Assembly (NCBI RefSeq): GCF_024139115.2
Contig: NC_085140.1
Coordinates: 294,591,293 to 294,655,292, forward strand
Origin: Armigeres subalbatus
Lineage: Eukaryota > Arthropoda > Insecta > Diptera > Culicidae
Direction: 5' to 3'
DNA: 64,000 bases
The number at the start of each line of letters is the position of its first letter. The first letter of the stretch is position 1. The notes under the pieces are model-generated. The model had not been told where the DNA came from. It worked only from the letters and a program-made list of their open reading frames with translations, and did not search any database. This document shows, in pieces, positions 21,618 through 32,735 of this stretch. Made by a program: the position numbers and the translations under genes.

Positions 21618-24600
21618 TTACATTTGGATGCTGGACGAGGTTGATACAGATTCTGGTTCATCGTTGCAATCCGGCGATGGCAGAATACACAATTTTTCCA
21701 CAGGCCGAGTTAGCATGCCGGAGGAAGTCTTCACAGTAGCGACTCGGACCACATTGTCAGCGCCAGGATGGAGTTCTTGAATTCGTCCCATTCTCCACCG
21801 CATCGGTGGGACATTATCGTCTTTGATAACGACCAATCTTCCTACTTCTACCGGAACCGGTGGTTTCCAACGCTTGGTTCTTGCTTGCAGCTGGCATAAA
21901 TATTCCCGGCGCCATCTACGCCAGAAGTCTTGGAGTTTTCTTTGCGTTAACTGGTATTTATCTAGCCGATTGAGGGATACATCTTCAAGATTGGGCTCGG
22001 GAATTGCTTGTAATGACGATCCGACAAGGAAATGCGAGGGAGTAAGCGGCTCTAAATCTTCAGGATCCTCCGACATGGGTGTTAGAGGACGGGAATTCAA
22101 ACATCCTTCCACCTGGACGAGGAATGTTGTAAAATCTTCTGGGGAAACGGGGTTTTCGCCGACGACCTTTAGAAGATGCTTCTTGGCCGAGCGAACTGCA
22201 GCTTCCCAAAGGCCCCCAAAGTGTGGGGCACTGGGTGGATTAAAGTGCCACTGTATACCTTGCACAGTACATTCTCTGGATACAATTTCCCTGTGGGTAG
22301 GGTCCTTCAGCAGCTTCATAAAATCCTGCAGCTTATTTCTGGCTCCGACGAAGTTTGTACCGTTGTCAGAATAAATATCGCTGCACTTTCCTCGCCGCGA
22401 CACGAACCGACGTAGAGCTTGGAGGAATCGTTCAGTCGACAGATCTGTGACCAGCTCTAGGTGCACAGCTTTGGTACTCATGCAAATGAAAAGAGCGACG
22501 TATGCCTTTACAGCGGGACGTCGAGGTACTTGCCGAATGTAGACTGGTCCAAAAAAATCAACACCTGTCTGGGAGAATGGCCTCGAAACGGTGACTCGGG
22601 ACGATGGTAATTCGCCCATGAATTGTTGAATAGCGGTTGGTCTCGATCGGAAACATTTCAGACATTCGTGGACTATTTGCTTGGCAACACTTCTTCCTCC
22701 AAGTGGTAAGAATCTTAGTCTAACTACGGCCAACATAAGCTGTGGACCGGCATGTAGTAGCCTTTCATGGTAATAATGTAATAACATTCGAGTGAATTTG
22801 TGTCGAGCGGGTAACGGGATGGGATGTTTTATGTCTTCTGTTTCCAGGGAATTATTCAAGCGGCCGCCAACTCTCATAATACCATCCGTTGAAATGAACG
22901 GATTATACCACCGTAAAGGTGAATTAGATGGAATAATAGTTTTGTTGATGATGGCCTTCCATTCTTTGCTAAAAAACTCCTTCTGTATTCTTCTGACCAA
23001 AACGTTCTCAGCTTGTCGCAGTTCTACTGTGGACAAGAACGACCCATCTTTTCTTTCTTCCCTTGGCTTGCGAAGTAAGTCCATCAAACGCAGCCAGTAC
23101 GCGGTCCGACGGATCATGTCGGTGTATGACCCAAACCTTCCAATGTACTGGTCATTAAACTCGGAATATGGTGACGCCGAGCTTGCAACTACCGTCCGAC
23201 GTCTTTCATCTTCACCTTCCTCTTCAAAATTTGTTGCTGCTTTCGGCCAAAGTTCCGATCCTAGTTCTAACCACCTTGGACCTTGCCACCAGAACCGGTT
23301 TGCTACGATTTCTCCCGGCGAAATTCCCCTGGATATGAGATCAGCTGGATTGTCCATTCCGGGTACATGTCTCCAGTGACCCTTTTCGGTGATAGTTTGT
23401 ATTTTCGCCACTCTGTTTGCCACGTATGTAGTCCACATGGTTGGAGTAGCTTGAATCCAACGAAGTACGCAGGTTGAATCGGTCCAAAAGTAGCTTGTCA
23501 TCGTTGATTTTAGGGACGCTTGAACCTTTTCATAGAGCTGAGCCGCTAGTAGTGCCCCACACAGTTCTAGCCGCGGTATTGACTGGCATTTCAAGGGTGC
23601 TACTCGTGATTTCGAGGTTAGAAGTCGGACTATCACCGACCCATCGGCGTTCTGACTTCTCAAATAAACACATGCTCCGAAAGCCTTCTCGGAAGCGTCG
23701 GAAAAGCAGTGTATTTCCACCGTTTTCGCGCCAGGTATGATGACACATCTGTCAATTGTAATAAGGTTGAACGCTGGCAATTGATTTTGTAGTTTCTTCC
23801 AGGTCTCACCCACCGTGGGAGGAAGTGGATGATCCCAATCAAGCCTTTGTCCATTCCCGTCCTGGATAGACCATAGCTGCTGCATAAATATTTTTGCAGT
23901 GGTGATCGCAGCTCCCAATAGCCCTAATGGGTCGAATAGTGTAGCAATTACGGACAGAACATGACGTTTTGTATACTCCTTCTTTTCTTCCACTGCGGGA
24001 ATTGCAAATTGAAACCTTAGAACATCTGATTCTGGAACCCAAGTTAGTCCTAGAGTTTTTACTGAGGTGTCGGAACAAAAACTGACCCCAACTGACTGTG
24101 GAATTGCCAGATCCTCGGGAGAAACACCTTCCAGCACCTTGGAATTGTTAGAAGCCCACTTCCGTAGCCGAAATCCACCGCTAATCATCATTTCATCTAG
24201 TTGATGTCGGAGAATTGCAGCCGTTGCCACGTCGTCCGCTCCCGTGATAACGTCGTCCATATAGACATCTTCTTCAACAGCCCGTGCTGCTAATGGAAAC
24301 CGAGTTCTCTCATCTTCGGCCAGTTGTTTGACCGTACGTGTTGCTAAAAAAGGAGCTGGCTTGGTACCGTACGTAACGGTGTTGAGCTCATATGCCCCGA
24401 CTTCTTCCATAGGAGAAGATCTCCACAGGATGCATTGGAGAGGCCTATCTGCTTTACAAATATTGATTTGGCGAAACATTTTCTCCACATCAGAGACCAG
24501 TATGATTTGTCGTGTACGGCTTCGCAAAATTATTGATCTTAAGTCCTCCTGAATCACTGGCCCTACCAGCAAAACATCGTTCAACGAAACTCCCGAAGCC

Positions 24601-26945
24601 GTCTTGCAGGAAGCATCGAACACTACTCGTACCTTGGTGGTGGTCGATGCTTCTTTAACCACCGGGTGATGCGGCAGATAGCATCGTTGGACCGTTGCTT
24701 GAGCGGTCTGATCAATCCTACTCATGTGACCCATGGCTAGATATTCTTCCATGAAAGCGGTATATTGCTCTCGTAGACTGGAATCCCGTGCCAATCTGCG
24801 CTCTGTCGCCTGAAGTCGGCGGTGGGCGATATCCCAAGATTTGCCCAAGCCCGGATGAATATCGTAATTCTTTGGAAGTGTGACAGTGTATCGCCCATCC
24901 TGCTCCCGACGAACTGTGTGCTGATATACCTTCTCACACCGTCGTTCCTCTGGTGAATATGCTTTTTCCGAACCGAGTTCCTCACATTTCCAAAAACGCT
25001 CCAACAGCAAGTCCAGACTTTCGGAGGTTGAGATATTGCAGCTTAGTTGCAGGGAATTGGAGGACATTGACGTGCCTCCACAAACGACCCATCCAAATAC
25101 CGAGTCGTTGAGTGTTGGTAGATGTTCCCCTAGTGAAATCCGCCTGCCTGTCTCAAAAAAGTCGAAGAACGACTCAATCCCGAGCACGATGTCCACTCCC
25201 TTAGACTCGAAAAAGGCAGGATCCGCCAGTTCGATCCCGTTTGGGATTGACCAGCCGTCAATGTTGACCGAAATTGTTGGCAGGTTAACTGTTACTTTGG
25301 GTAGAATCAAAAAATCCAGTTCTCGCGAGAATTGAGAAACTCGAGAGCGCACTACGACTCGAACCCGATGCTTAACTCTAGTTGAAGCTTGTCCGATGCC
25401 GAGGACCGAGATGTCCACCTTATCTCGAGTTACCTTCATTCGCTGGCACAACCGCTCTGTTAAAAAATTACTCTCGGAGCCGGAATCCAGAAGAGCACGT
25501 GCTAGATGCTGATTACCATCGTTGTCCACCATAACGATGACTGCCGTAGCCAGCAGGACTTGAGAGGAGTATTGATGTGCCGCATTTGAGACCGTTGTAT
25601 TAGTGGCTGCCGTATTAGCCGCTTGAGAGGAATTAAGATTTGGAGCCCCTTGCGCTTCCTTGTTGGAAGATGGAATGTTGCCCTTTGCAACCGCTGTGAC
25701 CTTGCCTTCACCACCCTTTTCTGGCTTGAAGCAGACCAAGGTATGATGACGACCCTTGCAGTTCCTGCACAAGTACTTGGATTGGCATTCCCGCGCCAAA
25801 TGCCCCGGCCTGAAACAGTTTCGGCAGAGGGAGTGAGTTCTCAGCAGGCCGTCCCTGTCTGAGATCGATAACCGTTGGAAAGAGCTGCACTGGAACAGCG
25901 GATGATATCCCGAACAAGCTACGCAGCGCCCCCCGGACGCTTGAGCTGATGTGAAACTTGTTCGTGTGAGCGATGACTTCTGTTTCGCTTGCAATGGTGG
26001 CTGCTGAACACCCCTAGTGTCCATTGATTTGGTTGGCATTGACTCCAGTACGTGTACTCGCCGGTTGAGGAACTCTCTCAAGTCATCTAGAGAATCGTTT
26101 TCTTTGGACGATGAAAACTCTTCTGGATCCAAGCGTGACGTGAGAATGTTCATCAGCAGTAAGTCCTTATAATCCGCTGGCTGGACTACCTGATCGAGAG
26201 TTCGAACGATTCGCTCAAAACCTTCCAAAAGCGAATGCAGTTCCCGTATGGATTCCTTGGACAGCGTGGGCAACGACAGCAGTGATTGAATTTGACGTTT
26301 CTTCAACTGCTTACTGTTGTTGTAACGTTTCAGTAGCATATCCCATGCTACCTGATAGTTGGCCTTGGTTACCTGTAGCGGATCGATAAGGCTTCTTGGT
26401 TCCCCTTGGAGACATCCATTCAAGTAATGGAACTTCTCCACCTCTGGCAGTTCCGGCTTCCAATGTATGAGTAAGGTGAAGAGGTCCCGGAAGTTCAACC
26501 ATTCGTCGATGTCTCCGTTGAAACTTTGTAGCTTGATTTGAGGCAAGCGAACGTTGTCCAGCGCACCCTGCACAGAAGTGTCATGTGTCCGCACACTCTG
26601 GTCTAGCAGCAAAGGTTCCTTTCTTTCCTTCGCTTGATCAACGAGAAAAGACTTAGCCTCATAAAACCGGTTGTTGAACTCCCGCCTTTCCTTGTCATAA
26701 GTCTCGTCTTCTTTGTAGTCGTCATGGGACTTGATCTCGACTAACGTTTCCGAAAATTTATCCCAAATGTCCTCCAACTTCTCAAGTCGGACTTCCACCT
26801 GAGAAAGCTTAGTATCCTCTTTGAAGTTCTCAATGAACTCCCAAATGTCCTGTAACAAGGACTGCGCCTCTCTAAGCCTGGTTATCAGCTGCTTCAGCGA
26901 AGGCTTCTTGATGGATGATCCGGCGGGCGGCATGATTGACGTCAC
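21618..26945 (-). CDS. BEL/Pao gag-pol polyprotein, 1775 aa, uninterrupted
   Basis: One frame encodes the whole retrotransposon machinery. An N-terminal gag region with a helical, charged start and a DUF1759-like part (about residues 130-330) leads to two zinc knuckles, CRNCFRPGHLAREC (about 374) and CRNCKGRHHTLVC (about 393). A retropepsin-type aspartic protease has LLDSGSESN (about 486). The reverse transcriptase spans about 770-1000 with the catalytic VYMDDVIT (about 896). An RNase H part holds HCFSDASEKAFGACV (about 1082). The integrase has an HHCC zinc domain (about 1391-1430), GVDFFGP (about 1463), YSDNGTNF (about 1526) and GGLWEAA (about 1581). A DUF5641-like C-terminus follows. This is the domain order of BEL/Pao. 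Length and lack of stops suggest a recently active copy. The start is the first ATG of the frame. The product would assemble particles and copy RNA in the cytoplasm, then integrate cDNA in the nucleus. Confidence 0.95.
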   Translation of the reverse strand: MTSIMPPAGSSIKKPSLKQLITRLREAQSLLQDIWEFIENFKEDTKLSQVEVRLEKLEDIWDKFSETLVEIKSHDDYKEDETYDKERREFNNRFYEAKSFLVDQAKERKEPLLLDQSVRTHDTSVQGALDNVRLPQIKLQSFNGDIDEWLNFRDLFTLLIHWKPELPEVEKFHYLNGCLQGEPRSLIDPLQVTKANYQVAWDMLLKRYNNSKQLKKRQIQSLLSLPTLSKESIRELHSLLEGFERIVRTLDQVVQPADYKDLLLMNILTSRLDPEEFSSSKENDSLDDLREFLNRRVHVLESMPTKSMDTRGVQQPPLQAKQKSSLTRTSFTSAQASGGRCVACSGYHPLFQCSSFQRLSISDRDGLLRTHSLCRNCFRPGHLARECQSKYLCRNCKGRHHTLVCFKPEKGGEGKVTAVAKGNIPSSNKEAQGAPNLNSSQAANTAATNTTVSNAAHQYSSQVLLATAVIVMVDNDGNQHLARALLDSGSESNFLTERLCQRMKVTRDKVDISVLGIGQASTRVKHRVRVVVRSRVSQFSRELDFLILPKVTVNLPTISVNIDGWSIPNGIELADPAFFESKGVDIVLGIESFFDFFETGRRISLGEHLPTLNDSVFGWVVCGGTSMSSNSLQLSCNISTSESLDLLLERFWKCEELGSEKAYSPEERRCEKVYQHTVRREQDGRYTVTLPKNYDIHPGLGKSWDIAHRRLQATERRLARDSSLREQYTAFMEEYLAMGHMSRIDQTAQATVQRCYLPHHPVVKEASTTTKVRVVFDASCKTASGVSLNDVLLVGPVIQEDLRSIILRSRTRQIILVSDVEKMFRQINICKADRPLQCILWRSSPMEEVGAYELNTVTYGTKPAPFLATRTVKQLAEDERTRFPLAARAVEEDVYMDDVITGADDVATAAILRHQLDEMMISGGFRLRKWASNNSKVLEGVSPEDLAIPQSVGVSFCSDTSVKTLGLTWVPESDVLRFQFAIPAVEEKKEYTKRHVLSVIATLFDPLGLLGAAITTAKIFMQQLWSIQDGNGQRLDWDHPLPPTVGETWKKLQNQLPAFNLITIDRCVIIPGAKTVEIHCFSDASEKAFGACVYLRSQNADGSVIVRLLTSKSRVAPLKCQSIPRLELCGALLAAQLYEKVQASLKSTMTSYFWTDSTCVLRWIQATPTMWTTYVANRVAKIQTITEKGHWRHVPGMDNPADLISRGISPGEIVANRFWWQGPRWLELGSELWPKAATNFEEEGEDERRRTVVASSASPYSEFNDQYIGRFGSYTDMIRRTAYWLRLMDLLRKPREERKDGSFLSTVELRQAENVLVRRIQKEFFSKEWKAIINKTIIPSNSPLRWYNPFISTDGIMRVGGRLNNSLETEDIKHPIPLPARHKFTRMLLHYYHERLLHAGPQLMLAVVRLRFLPLGGRSVAKQIVHECLKCFRSRPTAIQQFMGELPSSRVTVSRPFSQTGVDFFGPVYIRQVPRRPAVKAYVALFICMSTKAVHLELVTDLSTERFLQALRRFVSRRGKCSDIYSDNGTNFVGARNKLQDFMKLLKDPTHREIVSRECTVQGIQWHFNPPSAPHFGGLWEAAVRSAKKHLLKVVGENPVSPEDFTTFLVQVEGCLNSRPLTPMSEDPEDLEPLTPSHFLVGSSLQAIPEPNLEDVSLNRLDKYQLTQRKLQDFWRRWRREYLCQLQARTKRWKPPVPVEVGRLVVIKDDNVPPMRWRMGRIQELHPGADNVVRVATVKTSSGMLTRPVEKLCILPSPDCNDEPESVSTSSSIQM

Positions 26946-28290
26946 AGTGCACCGGTAACAGAACGAGAGAGATGGAGGTGTAATATTCCGCGTATACGCC
27001 TAGCTTGGCTGGCATATACTATCTTGTTCACTAACCTGGCGAAACAGGCAATTATGCCTAATGAAAACGTTTCAGTTACCGAGCACTACCAATCCAAAGT
27101 CTCAAACGTCAACCAATTCGTCTCAGTTAGTAGGGAAGTGAAGAGGAGGAATATACGATGTAGTATTCAAAACAAATGCCACGGCTGGACATATACTGTT
27201 GTGGCTTACCCAGACAACCAACAGCTGCACCAATCCAGCGGGCGACAATTGCCAACAATATTCGAACAATTCAGAATCCAAACAATATAACGAAGGTCGC
27301 AAATTCAATCAATAGACCCAACTTGGTCCACAAGGCTCAAAGGGTCACGAATGAGTCGAAGAGGATAAATTTCCAAATCAATAGGTGTATTAACTGTGCG
27401 CCTTGCCTCGGCGACATATACCATAATTTTATTTACCTGGGCAAATAATTGTTGACGCTGCCTCTCCGCATTCATGAACGTGAAGTCTTCTTGAAGGTAG
27501 TATTCGCTCCCGACGATGTAGATGTCGTTGACCAGTAGCTCACTGATCGAACAAAACCTGGACGGAAGGTTGAATGGGCTGATGATTGTCTTCAAGCGAT
27601 GATAGAAATGCTAGATCGATGCCATAAAGCGCTTTTACAAAATCGTCCTCAATTCCAGTATTCGATACACCAGACGGCCTGTCCAGTATGACTCCGTTGT
27701 TGTTAAGGTCCAAGAAATTTCAAAATTTGAGTGTGAGTATTATGTATGGTACGCTTCGGCTGGACATATACTTGTTCATTAACATTTACCTGTAAGACAA
27801 GTTTCGGAACATTGTCCAGCGAGAGTCCATTCAACGATGTAGTAGTTGTCCAATCATAAAGTCCGCTTGGCGTTCAATGATAGATTCCTTTAGTTAATAG
27901 CCCGATCGAATTAAATCTCCAGAAATTATCCAAAATCCAAATACTCGGTGGTTTTGTGCATGCGTGTTTACGGAAGAATGCTTGTGTTAGAATATGAATG
28001 TTTCCTAGGATCGGCTGGACATATAGTAAGCAGTCTTCACTAACCTGACCAAAGAACCGCGCGATGGATGCCCAAGCCAAGCGACCGCAAAAGTGATGGT
28101 GGATCCTTTTTTCCTCTCAATCGTTGATTCTTTGTCGCATTGAATCCTTTCTCCATTAAATCCTTTCTCCACAAGAACAATCAGTGCATTCAACTTTGCT
28201 AGTTAAGATGGCACCGATTCGCGCCCATTTCGTCCACACCGAGTCAATATAATTCTGGCCGAGCTTCCGTTGATCCTTCCCTGGTCCCAT
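26946..28290 (-). other. BEL 5' untranslated leader with recurring motif
   Basis: This 1.3-kb stretch lies between the primer site and the gag start. The motif ggctggacatata or a close variant recurs at about 27007, 27182, 27757 and 28012. At three of them (not 27182) it is followed some 15-25 bp later by a variant of actaacctg. No protein is encoded. It may hold packaging or regulatory signals, by analogy with other LTR elements. Confidence 0.6.
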
Positions 28291-28306
28291 CCGGTTCGAA
28301 GGACCA
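28291..28306 (-). promoter_or_regulatory. BEL candidate primer-binding site
   Basis: Three bases inside the 5' LTR the minus strand reads tggtccttcgaaccgg, complementary to a tRNA-like 3' end with terminal CCA and a GGTTCGA motif. I cannot name the tRNA. The spacing of the GGTTCGA from the CCA is not that of a standard T arm, so part of the match may be fortuitous. Confidence 0.5.
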
Positions 28307-28309
28307 CAA

Positions 28310-29036
28310 TGTACGAACCTGGCTGTTCTATTCCTCAGCTCCGATAGCGAGACGCAGTGAATTCATCAGGCTCAACATCGACCGTTTAATTGTTGGAGGA
28401 TATCCAAGGGGACCACTTGTATTTCATCCAGAGACCAACGGAATCAGCATGGGAGCATTATAGTTCACGCTTAAGGAAACTGCATGCACAATTATTCACT
28501 ATCAGTTTAAGAAAACACGCGCGTTAACTAATAACTATTTATTGCACGAGAACATTTGTTGGACAAAGACTATATTTATCGAGCACACTTATGTATATCT
28601 ATATTTGCACTTAAAACTATACAGATTAAAATTTTGTGGGCCCTTGCCCAGCGTACTTGTCGGCGGTCCAGTTTCAACTAACTCGGTACTGCTGCAGTTG
28701 CTGTGATGCGATTGATCGACGATTATTCGGCAGTAGTGATCCGAGAGCGAAGATCTCACGCTCTTATCGCCGTTATCATACGGCTATCGGTGACCGAACG
28801 TGTAAGTGCTGATGGATTGAAGGAAAAACGATGACGATGATGGCATGTATCCTACCGCTGATCGCAGAAGCCTATTGTCTCGCACGTAAACAACTCTGCA
28901 AGGCGATCGTTCGGCCAGTCAATAGGTGATCAGTAGGTCAGTGTGTAGATGAAATTATTCCGCAGCCTGATGGACGATTTGGATGCGCTGACCAGGGATG
29001 TAGTCAAAGGTGGGTTGGATTGATTGGTCGCAAACA
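28310..29036 (-). repeat. BEL 5' LTR
   Basis: 727 bp, upstream LTR in element orientation, TG...CA ends, nearly identical to 20803-21529. It would carry the element's promoter. Confidence 0.95.
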
Positions 29037-29041
29037 ACGGA

Positions 29042-29530
29042 CTTCGTAACCAGCTTAAGTCCCGTAGTCTGCAAACGAAAACAAAACTCGCGCTGTATAC
29101 TACTCTGATTCTTCCGGTGGCGTTATACGGCCATGAAACATGGACGATAAAGGAGGCTGGTCGGAGAGCTTTTGGAGTGTTTGAGCGTAAGGTGCTGCGG
29201 ACAATACTCGGCAGTAAACAGGATAACGGTATCTGACGGCGTCGCATGAACCACGAATTGTATCAGGTGTATAAAGGGCTGGATATTATTGAGCTTATTC
29301 AACACGGCAGACTACGGTGGGCTGGTCACTTTGTTCGTATGCCGGAAGAACGTCAAGCAAAGATAATATTTAGTAGAGAACTCGGAAGAGGCCGCAGGCT
29401 TCGTGGAAGGCCGCGTACACGATGGCTTTTTGCAGTTGAAGAGGACCTGAGGGCGCTCAATGTTCAGGGCGACTGGAAGCGATTGGCCCAGGATCGAGTC
29501 CAGTGGAGAAGGATACTCCATTCGGCATAG
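29042..29530 (+). pseudogene. RTE-A C-terminal domain, displaced by the BEL insertion
   Basis: It continues in frame from 20802 once the BEL element and one copy of its 5-bp duplication are ignored. Recognisable motifs are LRNQLKSRSLQTKTKL, PVALYGHETWTIKEAGRR, RRRMNHELYQVYKG, GRLRWAGHFVRM and RPRTRW, then LHSA and a stop at 29530. One in-frame TGA falls at 29234-29236, before RRRMNHE. It is very similar to the 6559-7020 fragment. It encodes the nucleic-acid-binding tail of RTE proteins and is not expressed as a full protein here. Confidence 0.85.
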
Positions 29531-29575
29531 GTTCATCGAAGAGCTGTAGCCCATCAAGTAAGTATTACTATTAAG

Positions 29576-32400
29576 TGGCAAAATCATGTAAAATACGAAG
29601 ATCAAGATATTGCAAGGGATTGGGACGAGAAACGCCAAAAACAAATTAAAATCACATTTCTCCAACACTTCCCACGTGCGGCATCTCCTCCTGAGGTGTG
29701 GCGCCTTACCCGGATCTGACTTTTTTTTTATTAAAATAGAAATAGTACAGTCCGATTTTAATTGTTTTGCAAATGACTTTTACACAATGTAGTAGGATCC
29801 CTAAACTATCAAAAACATTAAGAAGAGTTTCAATTTAACGTATTGTTTTGGAGAAATATTAATTTTTGAAAAGGTGTGGCATCTCACCCGGATTTACGCT
29901 AAGTCAAGATAACGTCGTGCGGTACTTCTTTTGACTTCGGGGGCTACTTTAAATTCTTTATTTTCTAAAAAAATAAACATAAAAATACCAAATTTGAAAC
30001 AGAAAGTTGCCATCCAAAAATCAACAAGACACTCGAATGGTGATAATAGCAATTTGATGGTACTTTACATTGTAATTCTGGTTTCAAAATGTCCAAAGTA
30101 ACCCCCATTGTTTGTTTCAATATGCAACTGTACATAATAACTAATTCGACTGAAGTAGCTCACCGCATGGACATGAATCTCACTTTGTTTATGCGAAGAA
30201 GGATGCTTTTTTGTATTTCTAACGTCGCGCACCCATAAATATGATAAACAGAAAATATTGATGCTGTTATATTTAGCAACTTAACGTCAAGTTAACGGAA
30301 TAGACAGAGAAATATAGGGGTACTCCCAGGGGTACATGTATCCCAGGTTGAGAACCGCTGCGTTAGCATATAGTCTGAATAATGCCGAAAGACTTTGCCA
30401 AAGAAAATACTTAGCTGGAAGGTCTGCAAAAAAATGTTATAACGCTTCGAAAATTGATTGTTCAAATCATGTGCAATAAATAAATGTTTCTATATATAAA
30501 TTTTAACAAACTGCTGATGAAATCCTTATACATGTTTCAAAATTAACTATATTTGTTTTTTTTTACTGCAAAATTATTGTGCCTGTTGAATCTAAGTGCG
30601 AAAGCCATCTTCTTTGTGTCGATGGTTCTCAGGCTGACGTAAAATAAAAGCCTAATAGAAAAAAAAAACATTATCTGCTCTCCAAGACGCGCGACATGTT
30701 CTATTTTGTTCCGCTGAGTAATCAATCGTATCATAATCGAATCAACTATCAACTCTCGCATCGTAATCAAATTTCAATTCATCAAAAGTCATTCAAATTC
30801 GCATGAAATCATCTGCATTCACCTCTATGTAATTTAACTGGCGGTTCAACTAGCCGTAACGCGAACGCCCCGGCTTAAAGCTTTTCCAGCCAAGTTGTTT
30901 AACCACGACCGTATAAACAGCGGATAAGCGAAGCATGGCCAAGTGGAGGAAGACGGCACCAAGCGGGTGGTGGGAGGTACGCCAATCCAGACGGAAATTT
31001 CTTATTAGGAAGCATGTTGAACAGCGTAGCACCGTCGAACCAGTTTTCCCTTTCAATTGACCACGGATGGCATACCCTTTCGTCTCGCCGAGGACAACTG
31101 CATCGCTGTTGCTGAGGCTCCACCGAAGGGAAGAAATTGAATTATTAGAGTCGCGCTCTTGCATATGAACCACTAAGTAGATGATGAACAAAATGTGGAT
31201 TGACTTGTCGCTCGTCGTCGCCGTAGTTGTCATCAGCATTACTTAGAGTGGAGAAATGATCCAACCCGGCGCGGTGCATCAACCGGTATCCGGCGAGTCA
31301 CCGGTCATTGATAACACATCTCGGGGCGGAGTGGCTTGACGCGAAACAAGTTCTAGAAAGGAAACTTTCTTTTGCACTCCTTAGGTAACGAATCTTTGGC
31401 GTGATGCGAGGATTGGAACTGGTTCACCACCATTGAATGTACCGCGCATAGCTTAGCTCTGTATTCACACGTTTTAATAACGGTCAACGTTGCGAGGCAG
31501 TGAACGAAAGCGAAACTATGGTGGTGACATGCCATGACGATGACGACGGTGGGCTGGCTGGTTTCATTTGGTACCCCGGACAACTAGTGCCAAGGTACAT
31601 ACGTTTAGTGTTCCAACATAGTTTTGACACATGGAGCCATTGCCGAGTGATCGGTCCCTAAGCGGGGACGACGTGCTCAGTGGATGAAAATACAGCTGGA
31701 AAAAGTGGATTGCATTTCCTCGACTAAGCACTGACTGCAGCCGCTATGTGGATTGATTCGAGTGGAAGGTAGATTTTCCACTCACCTTTCCCCAGTGGCT
31801 CTAATCAAGCGTGTAACACAGCACCACGGTAAATGAATGTGCCATACTACACATGCTGAGGATTTGAGCTAGTTGTGCGTTACGCAATTATTGTAAAATA
31901 GATAGTACTGTGTGCTGCATGCTGATCATTTTTCCTGCCAACCCAGTTTACCAAACGAACGATTAATGTTTCCTTACTAGTGCGGGAAAAGTGTTGTCCA
32001 ACAGAGAGTGGATTCGCTTGGTTGGTGTCAGAAGGAGAACAATAATCATGTGGCCTAGCATTTCATTGCGATTATTTGTCATCGATGAATCCGTTAAAAC
32101 GTGAATGAAGTTATGAACATTTTTTAATGCATGGAGTGAAGAACTCAAAATTAAAAAATTCTTATAAACAGAACAAGAAAACAATTGAATGCGTTTTTCC
32201 GTGACCCTTTTTAGTTTGTACATTTTTCAGTTGCGAACGAACATGAAAATCAAACCCAGAAAAATTCTCGTGAAGCTGCATGAAGTTATTCTGCAAATCA
32301 ATGCCAAAAATACGTATGCACGATGTTTGATGCGTTGTTTAGCAAAAGAGCGATTTATGTTACCGTAGAATCACGATGAGGCACCTTGTTGGATCTAGTG
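29576..32400. other. Intergenic DNA, one hAT-like end
   Basis: No host exon is supported. The longest frame, 30850-31239 on the minus strand (129 codons), shows no family feature and weak support. Two similar motifs (ggtgtggcg/actt/cacccgga, near 29695 and 29872) suggest an old repeat. A hAT-like terminus lies at 30316-30360. Confidence 0.4.
30316..30360 (-). repeat. hAT-like terminus, copy 1 (cagcggttctcaacc)
   Basis: On the minus strand it begins cagcggttctcaacctggg and carries tacatgtacccctgggag. The same end occurs at 33019 and 58901. CAG-GGTTCTCAACC ends are typical of hAT elements. No matching opposite end was found nearby. Confidence 0.5.
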
Positions 32401-32408
32401 GCGTTTTT

Positions 32409-32735
32409 TTATGGTATAACACACCATGCGTCCGCTTTTTTTCTTTTAAAGCAACATAGCATAACATACACATTTGCCTCATAACCTTCCCAAGACAAAA
32501 CGCCTTTTGAGTATTTACTAATATTTATGGGGGTTGAGATGGAATTGTCCATACTCGAACGATTCTCCGCGCTTGTTAGAACACACCCTAAAGCTGTTTT
32601 TGCTGTCACTCTCGATAATGCTGCTATAGCCGCGCTTGCAGGCGTAGTCGACATGATTGTTGAAGCGCAGCTTATCGTCGAGCATCACACCCAATTGTGC
32701 GCCAGCTGTAGCTTCTTGCTGCGCAATCATTTCTC
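32409..32735 (-). pseudogene. Non-LTR retrotransposon RT C-terminal remnant (R1/Jockey-like)
   Basis: Two overlapping minus-strand frames show AQLGVMLDDKLRFNNHVDYA and KRAAIAALSRVTAKT (read across a shift). This is the motif after the polymerase palm in R1 and Jockey-group elements (LGV..D..L.F..H). It is a short fragment without catalytic residues, adjoining a dispersed repeat end at 32793-32830. Confidence 0.6.

Larger units (their letters stand above)
20803..29036 (-). mobile_element. BEL/Pao LTR retrotransposon, complete, 8234 bp
   Basis: Two direct repeats of 727 bp (20803-21529 and 28310-29036), each TG...CA, flank one long gag-pol frame on the minus strand. The target duplication is acgga at 20798-20802 and 29037-29041. 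The LTRs differ at about seven positions by eye (about 1%), so the insertion is young. A primer-binding-like site and a purine tract lie inside the LTRs at the expected ends. There is no env gene. All parts needed for transposition appear present. Confidence 0.95.
18895..29575 (+). mobile_element. RTE-A non-LTR retrotransposon with 13-bp target duplication, split by a BEL element
   Basis: Direct repeats tattactattaag at 18895-18907 and 29563-29575 bound the insertion. The RTE-A body is 18908-20802 plus 29042-29562, about 2.4 kb, shorter than typical RTE elements near 3.3 kb because both the endonuclease and RT centres are deleted. A ~350-bp 5' leader (18908 to about 19270) is present, so the 5' end seems complete. 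The 3' end after the stop is gagctgtagcccatcaagtaag, written here in two parts: gagctgtagccc and atcaagtaag. A BEL/Pao LTR element interrupts it at the acgga target. Confidence 0.85.

Noticed and set aside
21823..23379. Antisense frames of 183 and 195 codons within the BEL coding region
   Set aside because: They are shadows of the 1775-codon frame on the other strand with no family motifs.
21618..26945. Endogenous retrovirus or integrated virus
   Set aside because: No env frame exists, and the motifs and domain order (DUF1759, zinc knuckles, YMDD, DUF5641) are those of BEL/Pao retrotransposons.
30850..31239. 129-codon minus-strand frame as a host gene
   Set aside because: No recognisable domain, and an overlapping frame of similar length exists. 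Not distinguishable from chance.
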